DNA of 64,000 bases from Hesperophylax magnus (GCA_026573805.1 JAIUSX010000048.1:3534001-3598000); one strand, 5' to 3'. Positions 1 to 11,625 are shown, counted from the stretch's first letter. The notes: generated by a model from the sequence alone, not told the origin. Numbers and translations are program-made.

Positions 1-2757
1 AGTAGAATAACGACCTTTGTGTCCGAGTTAAATTTAGATTCAAAAGGAAAAGAAGGGTTAGAAAAGATTTTAATTAAACATAAGAATGTATTTATAGACA
101 AACCGGGCCTAACTACTTTGTACACTCACGAAATAAGAATGACGGACGAGACGCCTTTCGTTAAGCGATCCTACCCAGTACCTTTTGCTTACAGGGATAA
201 GATTGATGAAAAGATTAGAGAATTGGAGTCATTAGGAATCATCAGTAGAGAGGCCACGCAGTTTTCTAGTCCTCTAACATTTACCTTGAAAAAAGATGGG
301 ACGGTTAGGATACTCTTAGATGCTAGATTCTTAAACACCAGAATGCAGGCGGAAGTAGAAAAACCACCATTAACTTCAGAAATTATACAGCGTTTTCATG
401 GTGTAAAATTCATAACCACAATAGATCTAAATTCAGCTTACTTTCAAATACCTATCAGTCCAGAAAGTCGCAAGTATACTGGGTTTGTATACAATGGAAA
501 ATCTTACGTATACAAGGTATTACCGCAGGGGTTAAAAACATCAGTAGGGAGTTTTTCAAGAGGAATGGACAAAATTCTAGGACCAGGGGTGAGGGAATTC
601 TGCGCTAATTACCTAGATGATTTAATAATATATACGTGTGGTAGTCAAGAAGATCATTTTGAACATGTAAACGCGGTACTTGAGAGGTTAGAGGAAGCAA
701 ACATGACTTGTAAACTCGAAAAATGTCAATTTTTATTCACAGAAGTACGTATGTTAGGACATATTATAACGCCTTTGGGAGTTCAAATGGATCCGGAAAA
801 GATTGACGCCATTAAAAATTTTCCGGTACCCAAGAAAATAAAACAAGTTAGAGCCTTTCTTGGACTTTGTAATTATTACCGTAGATTCGCAAATAAATAT
901 GGGGAAACAACACGGGTTTTGTGCGATTTACTTCAGAAAAATAGAACCTGGCGATGGGGTGACTCAGAACAGCGCGCATTCGAGAGGGTGAAAACATTAT
1001 TTTTAGAGACAGTTATTTTACATCATCATGACCCAAATAGTACTTATTATTTACAGACAGATAGTTCGGGGTTCGCCATAGGAGGAGAATTATATCAGTT
1101 GGATGAGGAAGGAAATCACCACGTTATTGGATTTATTAGCAAAGCTTTAAGAGGACCGGAGTTGAAATGGACCACGTCAGAACAAGAGTTATGGGCGATA
1201 ATATATGCTTTACACAAATTTGAGACATACTTAAGAGGAGTACACTTAATAATTAGGACGGATCATCAAGCATTGACATTTTTAAAGAGCTGGAAGATGT
1301 ACAGTGGCCGACTAACACGGTGGATTTTGTATTTAAACCAATTTAACTTCACTGTAGAATACGTCAAAGGGAAGGAAAATATAGGGCCTGATATTTTATC
1401 TCGTTATTCTTGTGATGCAAAAAATGTACAGGAGGAGAAAAACACGTGCCCAGAGATAGCAGCTTTTGCAGTTAAAGGTAGACAACAGATTCGAAAACAC
1501 TTAGAAAATATAACTGAACTACAGAAACAAGACACATTTTTGGGAGAAATTTTCGGATATTTGCGCAAGGGAAAATTTGGGCCGCCGACAAAAAATGTTA
1601 ATAGGTATTTAAAAAATTATAAAAAAATAGGCAAGACTTTATATTACACAACAGGGCTAAATAAAACGGTGTTAGCAGTACCACAAGAGTTGACTGAAGA
1701 ACTAATAAAAATGATACATTTAGAAATCGGACACGGAGGAGTTTTTAAAACAGGGACAGCTTTGGGAGATAGGTATTATTGGCCAGGCATGCACCGAGAG
1801 ATAAAACGCATAGTGAGAGGGTGTCACCTTTGTCAGCTGGCGAAGCGCGAAATTCGACCAACTGTAGGGCCCAGTAAATCCATAATTACCAAAGAAGTAG
1901 GACAATTAGCTATGGCAGATTTATACGGACCTTTACCGAGAGGAATAGGAGGGGTTAAATTCATTTTCGTGATCCAAGATTCATTCAGTAGATTTGTAAA
2001 ATTATATAAATTGAGGATAGCAAGTACTAAGACCGTGTTAAATTGTGTAGAGGATTTTAATAAAACAATACAAATAGATGCTTTGTTAACTGACAACGGA
2101 TCTCAATTTACATCGAAGAAATGGGAAAGCAGCTTAAATAGGATGGGCATACGAATCGTACATACTTCAATACGAAATCCCGGACCGAACATAACAGAGC
2201 GCGTGAATAAAGAACTAGGTAGAATTTTCCGTATTTATTGTCACGAAAAACATACCAAGTGGGCGGCTTTCCTTAAAGAAATAGAACAAACCTACAATAA
2301 TTCGATACACTGTTCAACAGGATTCTCACCTAATGAAATAGCTTTTGGGAAATCACCAACTTATAGTTTAGACAGGTATACTCAAGGCTGCGGAAAATCT
2401 ACGAAAACAATAGATGAAATAAGATTAGCAGCACGGAAAAATTTAGAGAAAAGCGCTGCAAATCGACAGAAATACTATAATCTCAACAAAAGATTAATAA
2501 CTTATGAGATTGGGACCCTGGTCAAGTTGAAAAAATTTACACAATCAAACCTACTCAAAAAAGAAATAAAAAAATTCAATCTGCTTTACGATGGACCTTA
2601 TGTAATTGGGTCAGAAGTTTATAGTAACACGTATACGCTAATTGATCCGGTAACTCGGGAAATAAAAGGAGATTATAGCGCAATTCATTTAGCGAAATAT
2701 TATACATGTAATAAGGAACAAAAACCAAGTTTAGAGATAGTGGAAATCAACGAATAA
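1..2757 (+). CDS. pol: Ty3/gypsy retrotransposon pol polyprotein, 3' part (RT, RNase H, integrase)
   Basis: The frame is open from base 1, so the true start and any gag or protease lie left of the window. Numbering residues from the GTG at 19, the reverse transcriptase has catalytic D136 (IDLNSAYF) and the YLDD box at 198-201. RNase H follows with D348 (TDSSG) and D415 (RTDHQAL). The integrase zinc finger is H567, H572, C602, C605, and the catalytic triad is D634, D692 (TDNGSQF) and E727, with 34 residues between the last two. RT, RNase H and integrase in that order is the Ty3/gypsy arrangement. The frame has no stop across more than 900 codons and all catalytic residues are present, so this copy looks young. 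It ends at TAA 2755-2757 and I see no envelope-like frame after it. Confidence 0.95.
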   Translation, partial: SRITTFVSELNLDSKGKEGLEKILIKHKNVFIDKPGLTTLYTHEIRMTDETPFVKRSYPVPFAYRDKIDEKIRELESLGIISREATQFSSPLTFTLKKDGTVRILLDARFLNTRMQAEVEKPPLTSEIIQRFHGVKFITTIDLNSAYFQIPISPESRKYTGFVYNGKSYVYKVLPQGLKTSVGSFSRGMDKILGPGVREFCANYLDDLIIYTCGSQEDHFEHVNAVLERLEEANMTCKLEKCQFLFTEVRMLGHIITPLGVQMDPEKIDAIKNFPVPKKIKQVRAFLGLCNYYRRFANKYGETTRVLCDLLQKNRTWRWGDSEQRAFERVKTLFLETVILHHHDPNSTYYLQTDSSGFAIGGELYQLDEEGNHHVIGFISKALRGPELKWTTSEQELWAIIYALHKFETYLRGVHLIIRTDHQALTFLKSWKMYSGRLTRWILYLNQFNFTVEYVKGKENIGPDILSRYSCDAKNVQEEKNTCPEIAAFAVKGRQQIRKHLENITELQKQDTFLGEIFGYLRKGKFGPPTKNVNRYLKNYKKIGKTLYYTTGLNKTVLAVPQELTEELIKMIHLEIGHGGVFKTGTALGDRYYWPGMHREIKRIVRGCHLCQLAKREIRPTVGPSKSIITKEVGQLAMADLYGPLPRGIGGVKFIFVIQDSFSRFVKLYKLRIASTKTVLNCVEDFNKTIQIDALLTDNGSQFTSKKWESSLNRMGIRIVHTSIRNPGPNITERVNKELGRIFRIYCHEKHTKWAAFLKEIEQTYNNSIHCSTGFSPNEIAFGKSPTYSLDRYTQGCGKSTKTIDEIRLAARKNLEKSAANRQKYYNLNKRLITYEIGTLVKLKKFTQSNLLKKEIKKFNLLYDGPYVIGSEVYSNTYTLIDPVTREIKGDYSAIHLAKYYTCNKEQKPSLEIVEINE

Positions 2758-3898
2758 AATGCGAAATTTACAAATATTTGAAACCTTAAATAAATAAACG
2801 ATTGAGAAAAATTTAAAATCTGTTAGGATACGATATAATTTAAGGAGAAAGAAAATTACTAAAATATTAGACTATCAGTTTGTTTGCGAGGGGCGGGTCG
2901 TCCTTAAGTCTTTAAGGTTGAGTGAACAAATCTCTTAATAAGCGACAATCATATTCTAATTTACTAATAGAGTAAGAGAAAAATTTTTCGATAATATTGA
3001 TTTTCTAGTTTAGAAAAAAAATTGTGTGTTAGTGTGTAGGAAAATTTTGTTAGATAAGTAAGAACACAGAAGGAAAGCGTATGGGAGTTATATACCCACA
3101 AAAGGAACAAAAAAAAAATACATATATTATAAATAGGATAGGGTACGTTTTATAAAACAAGATTAAATTGACAATGCATAGAGTTAGATTTTTTTTTTTT
3201 TTTTTTTTTAAAACTTGAAATAAGGCTATCTATAGATTTAGAGTAGACATTAGGTAAAGATAAAAAGGGAACATTAGAATTACGATATGGTTAGGTTAAA
3301 TTTTCAAAAAAAAAAAAAATTTAAAAGGAAACAGGAACGATGAGAAAATTGGAGTTTAGTTAAGAACATTTATGAAATTTAAAAATTAGGGTGGGTAACA
3401 CCTAGGCTAGAACAACTTGTTTGAATGATCTATGAAAAGACAATTAGAAATTACACAAAAAAAAAAAAAAAATTTGCGAATAAGAAAAAAAAAATGCTGG
3501 AAAAGTTTAAATGAAACATGTATACCACTGATTTTTGGATTGGGTGAGGTCGTGCAAAGATACATATTTCACAAAAATTATCATACTTACAAAACAAAAA
3601 CAAAACGAAAAATTATTTGCACACCAAGAGACCATCCACTTTTCAGTTGGTCAATAGACCGCGAGATTGCAAACAATCTTTATCTGAATCATTGTAAGGG
3701 AGGTCTTAGTCCAACTAGGTTGAGGGCCACCTAAACACGCGAGTCGAGGGGCGTGTTCTAGCAAAAAAGAGATTAATTTTGAGTTTATCAAAATTAGAGA
3801 AATTCCATAAAATAAAATCTACGCGAAAAGAAAATAGAAAATACAATGAGATTCAGAGTCAAGGTTGTTAACAATCCAAACAAAATGGAGAAAGAGAT

Positions 3899-4275
3899 AG
3901 GGAATAACAAAATGAGGGGGGGGAGAAAGGAAATAACAGGAAGTGATGTAGGAAAAGGAATAACAGAATGAAGAGAGAGAAAGGGAATAACAGAATGAGG
4001 GGGGGGAGAAAGGAAATAACAGGAAGTGATGTAGGAAAAGGAATAACAGAATGAAGAGAGAGAAAAGGAATAACAGAATGAAGAAAGAGATAGGGAATAA
4101 CAGAGTGAGGGGGGGGAGAAAGGAAATAACAGGAAGTGATGTAGGAAAAGGAATAACAGAATGAAGAGAGAGAAAAGGAATAACAGAATGAAGAAAGAGA
4201 TAGGGAATAACAGAATGAGGGGGGGGAGAAAGGAAATAACAGGAAGTGATGTAGGAAAAGGAATAACAGAACGGG
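3899..4275 (+). repeat. G-rich tandem repeat inside the gypsy tail
   Basis: Four unit starts, each a GAG followed by a run of G, lie at about 3914, 3997, 4107 and 4217, so units are 83, 110 and 110 bp. The 110-bp units carry an extra copy of the sub-motif GGAATAACAGAATGAAG. Open frames across it on both strands are by-products of the repetition. Confidence 0.9.
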
Positions 4276-4357
4276 GGGGGAGGATAGCTAGACTACATTT
4301 GAACACAATTTCGATGTCTAAAGTAGTATACAACGTTAGCCACAGCAAATTGAGTTC

Positions 4358-4369
4358 AGAGGGGGGAAC
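4358..4369 (+). promoter_or_regulatory. Polypurine tract (plus-strand primer)
   Basis: AGAGGGGGGAAC lies immediately before TGTGATGA at 4370. A purine run directly abutting a TG is the usual border between the internal region and the 3' LTR in gypsy elements. The 5' LTR is outside the window, so this cannot be confirmed by comparison. Confidence 0.6.
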
Positions 4370-7300
4370 TGTGATGAAAGGCTTAAATCACAGTGAAAAA
4401 CAGATAAACCATAGCTGCTAAAAATATACAAATTATTAATGAAAACCGTCATTCTAGCGACATCTGTTGAGGTTAAAATTGATTCAGTTTGTTTTTCAGT
4501 AGGCCCCTGTAATAGTTGGAATTATGTTGAGATTCTATAGTATAAACACAGAGGTCATTAAAATCGTCTAGGAACGACTAGGAACCCCCTTTTGAGGCTT
4601 CAAAATAAACATTGAATTTTGTCAACCAATAGATCTGAACAAAGAGCTATAAAATTTTGAGTAACCAATCAGTGAACGAAGAGGCGTACATCAAATGCAG
4701 ACAAAGGAATGAACTGTGGATCAGGCAATAAAAAAAGATAATTAACGACATTTCGATTCTCACAGAAATTGGAGGTGAACGCACTTTAGGGTCAACATCG
4801 ACTTTCAAGGTGACAAACTCCTGGGAATGTTTACAATAACTGAGACATTTATGGGGTATCGAACCATTGAAATCGGGTGCTTGGAAGTTTTACAGGTTGT
4901 AAAGCGCACACACAAAAATGCAATGAAAAAAATTATAAACGTGATAGTATAAAAAAAGGACGGGAAAAGCAAAGGAAAGTTACTGGCGGAATTTCAACTG
5001 TAGTGCAATTATTTATGATAGAAGGAGGGTGTCATGTTCGATAAAAATCGTACTAAAGAGAGGAGTGAGTGTTGGAAACAATGGAAATTAATCGTTATCA
5101 ATTTAAGATGAAACGGACATATTGGTAAATCAATCTTGAATGAAAATCTCGCAAAAAAAATAGACATTTTAGAAAAGTGCGGCGACCGGATGGAAGGATA
5201 ATATAGAGATTTTGGACTGCTACGAAGGTCCTAGGGACGTGAAAATCGAGTATCAGAAGAAGACAGAAAAACTAAAACATATAGCGATAGATTAGATTCA
5301 GGAAAAGTAGACATTTTACATAATTATTAGGTTAGATATATATTGGAGTTACCCAATATTACGGAGGGATCGAAACAAGATAAAAGGTTGGCGGTCTCAT
5401 GTATATTTTGAAGGGTAAACAATCGAAATCCGAACATGGTTTTTATTTACGTTAAGGTAATAAATGATTAGAAAAGCGATTAACTTTAACGTTGGGCTTA
5501 TGAAGTATTTAGATTAGGAAAAGAGATTAAAACTAATGGCTCTAAAATTAAACTAAATTTACGGCCGTAGTACATAAAATCTGAGACGTAAACATATGTC
5601 CAGACGTATAATTTATGTGAAATCTTGTAAGTGAGGGATGGAGAATGGGCGGAGATTGGGTAAAACAATAAAAATGACAGATATCCCAGAGTCTAATTAG
5701 GTATATCTCCCGTAGAAGTGTGGAAAACTATATATTAATTAATAATAAATGAAGTATGAAATTTTCCTGGAGACCACACACATCGGGAAAAGTGAAGAAA
5801 AGATAAAAGGAAGGGTAAAGAACGGAGATAGGAAATGATCCATGTGGAGAAAAGCGATACAATTCGAATTTATCCGTGAAATTAATAAATACGACTTGGA
5901 AAATGAGTAATTATAAGAGTTATGAGAAATGACATAAGAATCAAGAAGAAATTGTGCAAGAAAACGTCGCGGATAAATATAAAATTCAAAGATAAAGGAA
6001 AAACTCAAATCTGCGACAGGGAGATAGAGAGTACGGGTGGAAATGGAAAAGCTCATATAAGTAACAATAAAATTAAGTAGAATTTAAACAAATCGAAATT
6101 CAAAAATGCGTAGTAAAGATTTCGACATGGATTTAAACAATTTTCGCACGAGATGCATAAAATTGAGATCTATATATATGTTACTGAGGACGGACCTATC
6201 GCGAATTGAGAAAAAAAAGGGAACGCAAAATCATGATATTTTAACTACATTTTGTATGAACCATAGAACAAAGGAAGCTTGGGCAATGAACGCAGACTTA
6301 CCCGATTCGGACCCTATCAAGTTAGCGACGTGAGATAAAAACTGGCCGCCGCCCAAAGCTGGACGACGAAAGATCGTATGAATGTATAAACAATATTAGT
6401 GAGAGAGATATTCAAGTTTACGAGTTGATAGGAAATAGAATTAAGCATCAAGAGAAATTCAGATACGTCTTTTGGGACCTGAGAGGGATATAAAAGATGG
6501 AACACATCAGTCAGGAGGCAGTCGCGCGGAGGATTCGAAAAGTTGTTACGTGGCAGTACTACGTTCTTTGGTAGGATTAACAGTGAAAAATCTTTAAGTG
6601 TTAAATTTTAAATAAGTCCCTGACTTAGGAAAATTTTGTGAAAAATACAAGTGCTAGAGTCAGTGGAATTTAATAAGTCAGTTAAATTAAATTAAACAGT
6701 GAAAATAAATATAATTTAAACGAAGTGCTTAAAAGTGTTAAAAGTGAATAGTGCAAAAAGTGTTAAAAGTGAATTATTAAAAATTTAAAAATAATTATTT
6801 CATTCAAAGTGAAAACATTCGAATTAAATTTAAGAGTTTGTTATCGTTAAATTAAAGTGGATGTGCCCGTGAATTGATATTTAAAAATAGATTATAATTT
6901 TGTTTAAAATTATTAATAGTAAATACTTCATCTTAGGTTAAAAGAAACACAAAAACAAAAAAAAGGATTCGATAATAATAAACGTTTAAACCTTTGTTCT
7001 AAAATTAACAGTTAGAAAAAAAATTAATTTATTAAGAGTCGAGTTTAATTAAAAGTTTGCACAATTCGGAATAAATTTTCTTATCAATTTATATAAAAGG
7101 AAATTTAGAATTAATAAATTGTTCAATTAAAATCCATCGTGCGTATAGCGACAGTGTTAAAAGTGTTTGTCGTTTTAACCGGAATTTTAATCATCAGTCT
7201 ATCATTTCGAAAAGGAATTTGAAACAGCTATCATTCAAAAGCCTAAACTAGAAAAGTGTTATTAAATCAACGGGTTTTCTGAATTAGGATTTCGTTCGGA

Positions 7301-7540
7301 AGAAAAATTAAATATCAGCTAATTTATACGATTCAAGCGAGAATAAAATATTAAATAGGAATAAATAGTCGAAAAGACTTATTTTGAAATTAGTTGAAAA
7401 ATACAATTAATTAGGTAGGATTTCTTCATCAAGGTTGTTGTGTACACCCGACCGGAAATACCTTGACGGGGGGTAAGTTTTCTTTTTATAAATAATTTTC
7501 AGGACCTAGGAGTGAGGAGATACAGCTGATTATGGTATAT
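4370..7540 (+). mobile_element. Probable 3' LTR of the gypsy element (right end uncertain)
   Basis: The left border is inferred from the polypurine tract and the TG dinucleotide at 4370. The interval is non-coding and keeps the A/G bias of the element. It holds a TATA box at 6489 that would split it into U3 (4370 to about 6519) and R-U5. The A/G bias weakens near 7.5 kb, which is the only reason for the right border given here. An LTR this long would be unusual, so part of the interval may be another repeat. Confidence 0.45.
6489..6521 (+). promoter_or_regulatory. LTR core promoter: TATA box and initiator-like site
   Basis: TATAAAAG begins at 6489. About 31 bases downstream GGCAGTCG places an A at 6520, and a TCAGT (the arthropod initiator consensus) lies at 6507-6511. 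A GC-richer block follows at once. This fits a polymerase II start at the U3/R border of the LTR; the exact start base is inferred. Confidence 0.5.
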
Positions 7541-8237
7541 CAATTAAATTATTAAAAACAACAAAACAAAGCATTACACATTAATATATGTATATTATGT
7601 ATTTATTTATATAAAATAAAGTAATATATTGTATATAAAGAATAAATATATGAGTAATGTATTTATATATATGTATTTTACTTATTAATCGAAGCATCGA
7701 AATGGTAGCGATTTTTAATACCTACCCGAGGACATATCTATATTATTGAAAAAGAAAATATGTATTTATTAATATTCCAGACTATGTAGAATCATATATT
7801 TTATATTTATTTATTAATATATGTACTCTTTTTTTAACATATTTTGACAATCGAGATATGTGTACTTATATATATATATATATATATTTATATTTAATTT
7901 TCACCTAACTTCTAGTAAATTTACTAAATTCGGAAAATGAAAAATAGTTTAACTGCAAAAGGAATTAAAAATATTCTAATTAATTATGCACAATAAAAGG
8001 TAACATAACTGAATTATAGGGAGAGGTAGAAATATTCCTTAAATAAACAATCTCGCATCTAGGTTAGTGTGTCAAAGAAGGTGTTTATATTATTCGATTT
8101 GTTTACAAATAGAGACGCTGAAGATCTGGGTCAACCGCATGGTTTGAAAACGACCTTGGCCGTAACTAGATAATTTATCAGGGTTATAAGGATAACCATC
8201 AGGATGTCATTGTGCAATGTGCAGCGATATGGGTCAT
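7541..8237. other. AT-rich spacer without recognisable genes
   Basis: Alternating TA-rich runs, for example a (TA)n stretch near 7868-7890, and several AATAAA hexamers. I recognise no coding frame or known repeat. It may still contain the end of the LTR. Confidence 0.4.
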
Positions 8238-8239
8238 TT

Positions 8240-8590
8240 ACAAATACCTATCATTCACAATCTACAATTGAAAAATCATGGGTTAGCAAGATTTATATCG
8301 AATATTACATGAAACATTTGAATACCATTGATTAGATGGTCGCATAGATTTTATTAGTTACCTGAAACAGCTAGAAGCTGCGTGCTTACAATTACCTACC
8401 ATTCACAATCTACAATTGAAAAATCACGGGTTAGTAAGATTTATATAGAAATATTATACGAAACATTTGAACATTATTGATGGAGTGTTCGCATAGATCC
8501 CATCAGTTGCCAGAGACAGTTGAGAGTCGTGTACCCTCTTATGTGGCAATCAATTACTTGAAACAATTGAGAAATCACGGGATAGGATGA
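8240..8590 (+). repeat. Degenerate tandem repeat, unit about 148 bp
   Basis: CATTCACAATCTACAATTG starts at 8252 and again at 8400, with the following 100 bases matching at most positions. A third, shorter and more diverged copy is centred near 8565 (ACAATTGAGAAATCACGGG). Confidence 0.85.
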
Positions 8591-8592
8591 AC

Positions 8593-10066
8593 AAAAATTA
8601 ATGTTGAACCCTGGAGGTAAAATTTAAAACAAATACAGTTCATCAAACAGGAGGCAGTGGTCGCTCCTACAACAAGACCATTGACCAAACCAAATAGAGA
8701 TGACGATTCTCTTAAATAAAAACGTCAAAACCAAACAAAAAGCCTGGAGTTCGATAGCTCTCCAAAACAAACTATCAAATAATTTCTTATTCTACTAGTA
8801 TTTATTAGTATAACCTTATTCTTACGTATATATTCGGTTACCAATCCTAGAGTTTCGCAGAACTCTTCGTGCGAGATCCGAGCTCGGAATGCGAGGTAGA
8901 TAGCCTCGTATTGCGAGTTATAAACCTTTCCCAAACTGTATGTATACATATATTTATTCGTATGTACTGTTTACTGGAGAATGCGGACCTGCATACAGCT
9001 TGCATTTAGGTCGGTAGACCACTCTCGCATTCTCTTTTAAACGTGGAATGAGGATTCACGACCCGTAAGTCCACACCAACCGTGAGTATATGATTGTATA
9101 TAGGACGAAACCGGTTCGCCCTAAGTAAATAGTAGACCTTGGAGGAGATGGAATTTGGAGGTATCGGGACCCGAGGGGAAACTTGAAGGCAGTACATGAT
9201 GACGTGGAAGGTTCTTTGGGACGCGATAACTTAGGTATCAATCAAAGGACCGTGTCAAAGGATTGTGCAAATTTCTTGTTGACTCACGATCATCTCGTTT
9301 ACTTGCAGGAGGATTTGGAGCCAAATTTTTGCTAGCAAAGGGTTATTCTGAGTTCGTCAAATATACAATTAACTAATAACATTAACCTACTAAATCAATT
9401 TTACATGTACCTTATAGCAGCAGAATCAAGAAGGAGTGGCGCCAACCAGACACAATAATTAATCATTGCCAAATTTACTAACAATTAACCATTTGAGTTA
9501 TATTTAATTACCTGTCCAAATAAACATGTATAATATCTTTTATCAGCGTTTAACTACAACTTTGTTAGGGTGCAGGGAATCAGAATAGTTACAATAGGAA
9601 AGTTAGCTCATCCAGAGAATTCATTTAAGTCTAGGTTTGCAATGGAAAGACCAATTAAAATTGTAAAACTCAACACCTCGATCAGAACCGAGAGGGTTAC
9701 CACAAAATGAAAGTAATTAAAATCCTATATCATAAATCAAAAAAATTACACAACGTTTGATGGAATTTAATTACAATATAAATACGGGTATATTTGCGTT
9801 CAAGATCGTAAATAACGTATTAATTAGTTAAGTACATATGTCTATAAAGATATATAGTACAAGAGAGCTTTAAGTAGCTTTCTGTAGATATCAAAGAAAA
9901 GGGTCCAATTTTCATGGAGGCTTATGTGTTGTAGGGGAGGAATTTTCCATCCCTGCGAACACATATGCAAAGCCTTAGAAAAAAAAAAGAAGTATCGATC
10001 ATAGCCAAGAAAGAAGAAAATTTTATATTGTTATAAACATATAAAAATAAAAATTAATGTTGAACC
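8593..10066. other. 1.4-kb segment bounded by 18-bp direct repeats
   Basis: AAAAATTAATGTTGAACC occurs at 8593-8610 and exactly again at 10049-10066. The segment ends in an A-rich stretch just before the second copy. The interior is unrecognised; it is somewhat GC-richer around 8830-9240 but I find no supportable coding frame. A retrotransposed insertion with a long target-site duplication is one explanation. Confidence 0.45.
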
Positions 10067-10134
10067 ATGAAAACATTACAGATGTCAAGAGATTTTTGTT
10101 CTATTTTCGTATTTTATTAAATATTTTCACAACA

Positions 10135-10245
10135 GTCACTTACGCCTATTCACTTTCATCTTTTTTCAATATAAGCGCGCTCCCTCTGTCATATTATATA
10201 CATATCTCCAATTTAAATCAACTTCAATAATCTTCTTCTTCCTTT
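10135..10245 (-). repeat. Fragment of LINE family D 3' region
   Basis: Read on the minus strand this stretch matches the plus strand near 17790-17860, sharing GAGATATGTA, a GAGGGAGCGCGCT core and TAATATT-like flanks. It is a dispersed piece of the tail found downstream of LINE family D coding remnants. Confidence 0.55.
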
Positions 10246-10605
10246 CGAAAGTTTATAATGGAGTCTTAATGGAAAAAAAGTGAATTGAGATCTAATAACA
10301 TGAATATTAATTTAAAAGGAAATTCTTTAGAATTAAGAGAAATGTGGTATTGGATGTAATTATCAATCTTTTCTTAGGATTGTGATGCACGTCGGTAAAA
10401 ACAACTATTCACACTCAAAAAACTAACTGATTAAATATGTTATTCGTTAACCGGTCTAAAACGGGATTGCAGGCCGTTATTGAATGAATATAAAGGTTTT
10501 CAAATAAACTTTTTGTAAAATACAAATTAATTGTCACGATGTCGAAACAACATGCTCATAAAAATCTTAAAATTTTCGCACTTCGTCATTATCTCTAACT
10601 ATATA
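10246..10605. other. Unassigned AT-rich sequence
   Basis: I see no gene, recognised repeat or RNA in this interval. Confidence 0.4.
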
Positions 10606-10745
10606 AATAGTATAAAATAAAGTGGCTATCCGCGCCTTTCTGTTTGTGCGCTTAGTTCTTCTAAACTACTGAACGGATATTGATAGTATTTACATTTAGG
10701 GAATTTCCTGGGGAAGGTTAACATAAATAATACATTCATAAGTTC
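10606..10745 (+). repeat. Possible Helitron-associated fragment
   Basis: The stretch reads AAATAGTATAAAATAAAGT, then a pyrimidine-rich CTTTCTGTTTGTGCGCTTAG and AACTACTGAACGGAT. I recognise this combination from non-autonomous repeats of invertebrate genomes that often lie near Helitron-like ends, but no terminus is visible here. Confidence 0.3.
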
Positions 10746-10754
10746 CCACAAAAA

Positions 10755-11120
10755 AACTCAACACATAAACACGCTTCAAGGTTCACAGCAAACAAAACTA
10801 TATTTCAAAAAGGAGTACACTACATGGCCATTAAAGTATATGACAATCTTCCACGTAGCACCAAACAAATAACCGACATACTTAAATTTAAATCATCATT
10901 AAAAACATATCATTTAAATAAATGTCACTACAATTTAAATAAATACCTTGCATAAAAAAAGTGTTTATTTTTTATTTACATATATTTGTTAACAAGTAAT
11001 TGTTGGGTTTTGCAATATAATGTGTATTTGTTGGGTTCTCTGGAAGAAATAGGATGTACCTATAAGCTATACCCTTTGTACTCTGTATTTTTGTGCAATA
11101 AATGTTTTGAATTTTGAATT
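10755..11120 (+). pseudogene. 3' end of a CR1/Jockey-like LINE
   Basis: A frame ending at TAA near 10954 reads a typical LINE ORF2 carboxy terminus, with GVHYMAIKVYDNLP followed by a lysine-rich tail. The untranslated region ends in AATAAATG and the short direct repeat TTTTGAATTTTGAATTT, a simple-sequence 3' end like those of some LINEs. Everything upstream of the last 65 or so codons is missing, as expected for a 5'-truncated insertion. Confidence 0.7.
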
Positions 11121-11149
11121 TATATATATGTATATTGAAAGTAGAGAAA

Positions 11150-11336
11150 AGTCGATGATTATAATCAAGTCGTAAAACTATATTTTCGGGCGCTGCATTG
11201 TTAATTCTGGCTAAACCATACGAGATGTCACAAAATAAAATACAAGGGAATTGTACATCTTAAAAAGGCCTACACAAAAGTCCGCGATGGTATATGTCTA
11301 TGTAACCCCCAGCAACGCCGGGTACACGTCAGCTAG
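11150..11336 (+). mobile_element. Helitron-like 3' terminus
   Basis: The segment ends AGCAACGCCGGGTACACGTCAGCTAG followed by T. A GC hairpin-like core about 10 bases before a terminal CTAG, with T next, is the Helitron 3' signature (CTRR). The 5' end is not identified and no Rep/helicase frame is present, so this is a non-autonomous or truncated copy. Confidence 0.5.
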
Positions 11337-11339
11337 TAT

Positions 11340-11480
11340 ATTACTAAAACAAACGCAGGTGCATGAGCACGTGTTCCGATATTATTACGAATTTACTAAA
11401 AGTTTTTCAGGAAGTAGCCTACAGTCCCTTTTAAACCGGATTAGCATTAATTTAAAGCGATTTTTAAGAAATCAGAGACA
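11340..11480 (+). repeat. Dispersed repeat family F, copy 1
   Basis: Matches 18115-18250 in the same orientation. Shared words include CATGANCACGTGTTC, ATTTACTAAAAGTTT and CAGGAAG. It has no coding content that I recognise. Confidence 0.7.
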
Positions 11481-11504
11481 TTCATTTTTCTCCGCGCATC
11501 ACTT

Positions 11505-11625
11505 CTTTTCTCAGCAGGGATAGGCAGAGGGTATGGACTGCCATACAACTCAGTCTTGGATCACCCTCCTTGCATCATTCACATTCATACATCGTCTCAT
11601 ATATACTCTTACGTTACTCTGAATC
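11505..11625 (-). repeat. LINE family D 3' region, minus orientation
   Basis: The minus strand reads a segment ending near GATAGGCAG that parallels the plus strand at 15590-15665, downstream of the family D coding remnant (GAATGTGAA..., then ...CTGCCTATCC). It is probably the tail of another truncated insertion. Confidence 0.5.

Larger units (their letters stand above)
2758..4369 (+). other. Non-coding 3' tail of the gypsy element
   Basis: Between the pol stop and the presumed LTR lie about 1.6 kb with no convincing coding frame. The plus strand is strongly purine-rich with several long A runs and one T run near 3190, and its last third is the G-rich tandem repeat listed separately. The purine bias continues that of pol and supports one element. 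An envelope gene would sit here in an errantivirus; none is visible. Confidence 0.6.

Noticed and set aside
3899..4275. CRISPR-like array
   Set aside because: Units are imperfect, 83-110 bp, without separate unique spacers, and the context is eukaryotic.
3794..4348. 184-codon minus-strand open frame
   Set aside because: It translates the G-rich tandem repeat and is a Leu/Pro/Ser/Phe-rich artefact of purine repeats on the other strand.
4161..4421. 86-codon plus-strand frame
   Set aside because: Same tandem repeat in another frame; it also crosses the presumed LTR border.
7472..7501. Intron-like GGTAAGT...TTTTCAG in the LTR region
   Set aside because: The distance of about 30 bases is too short for an intron and there is no coding sequence around it.
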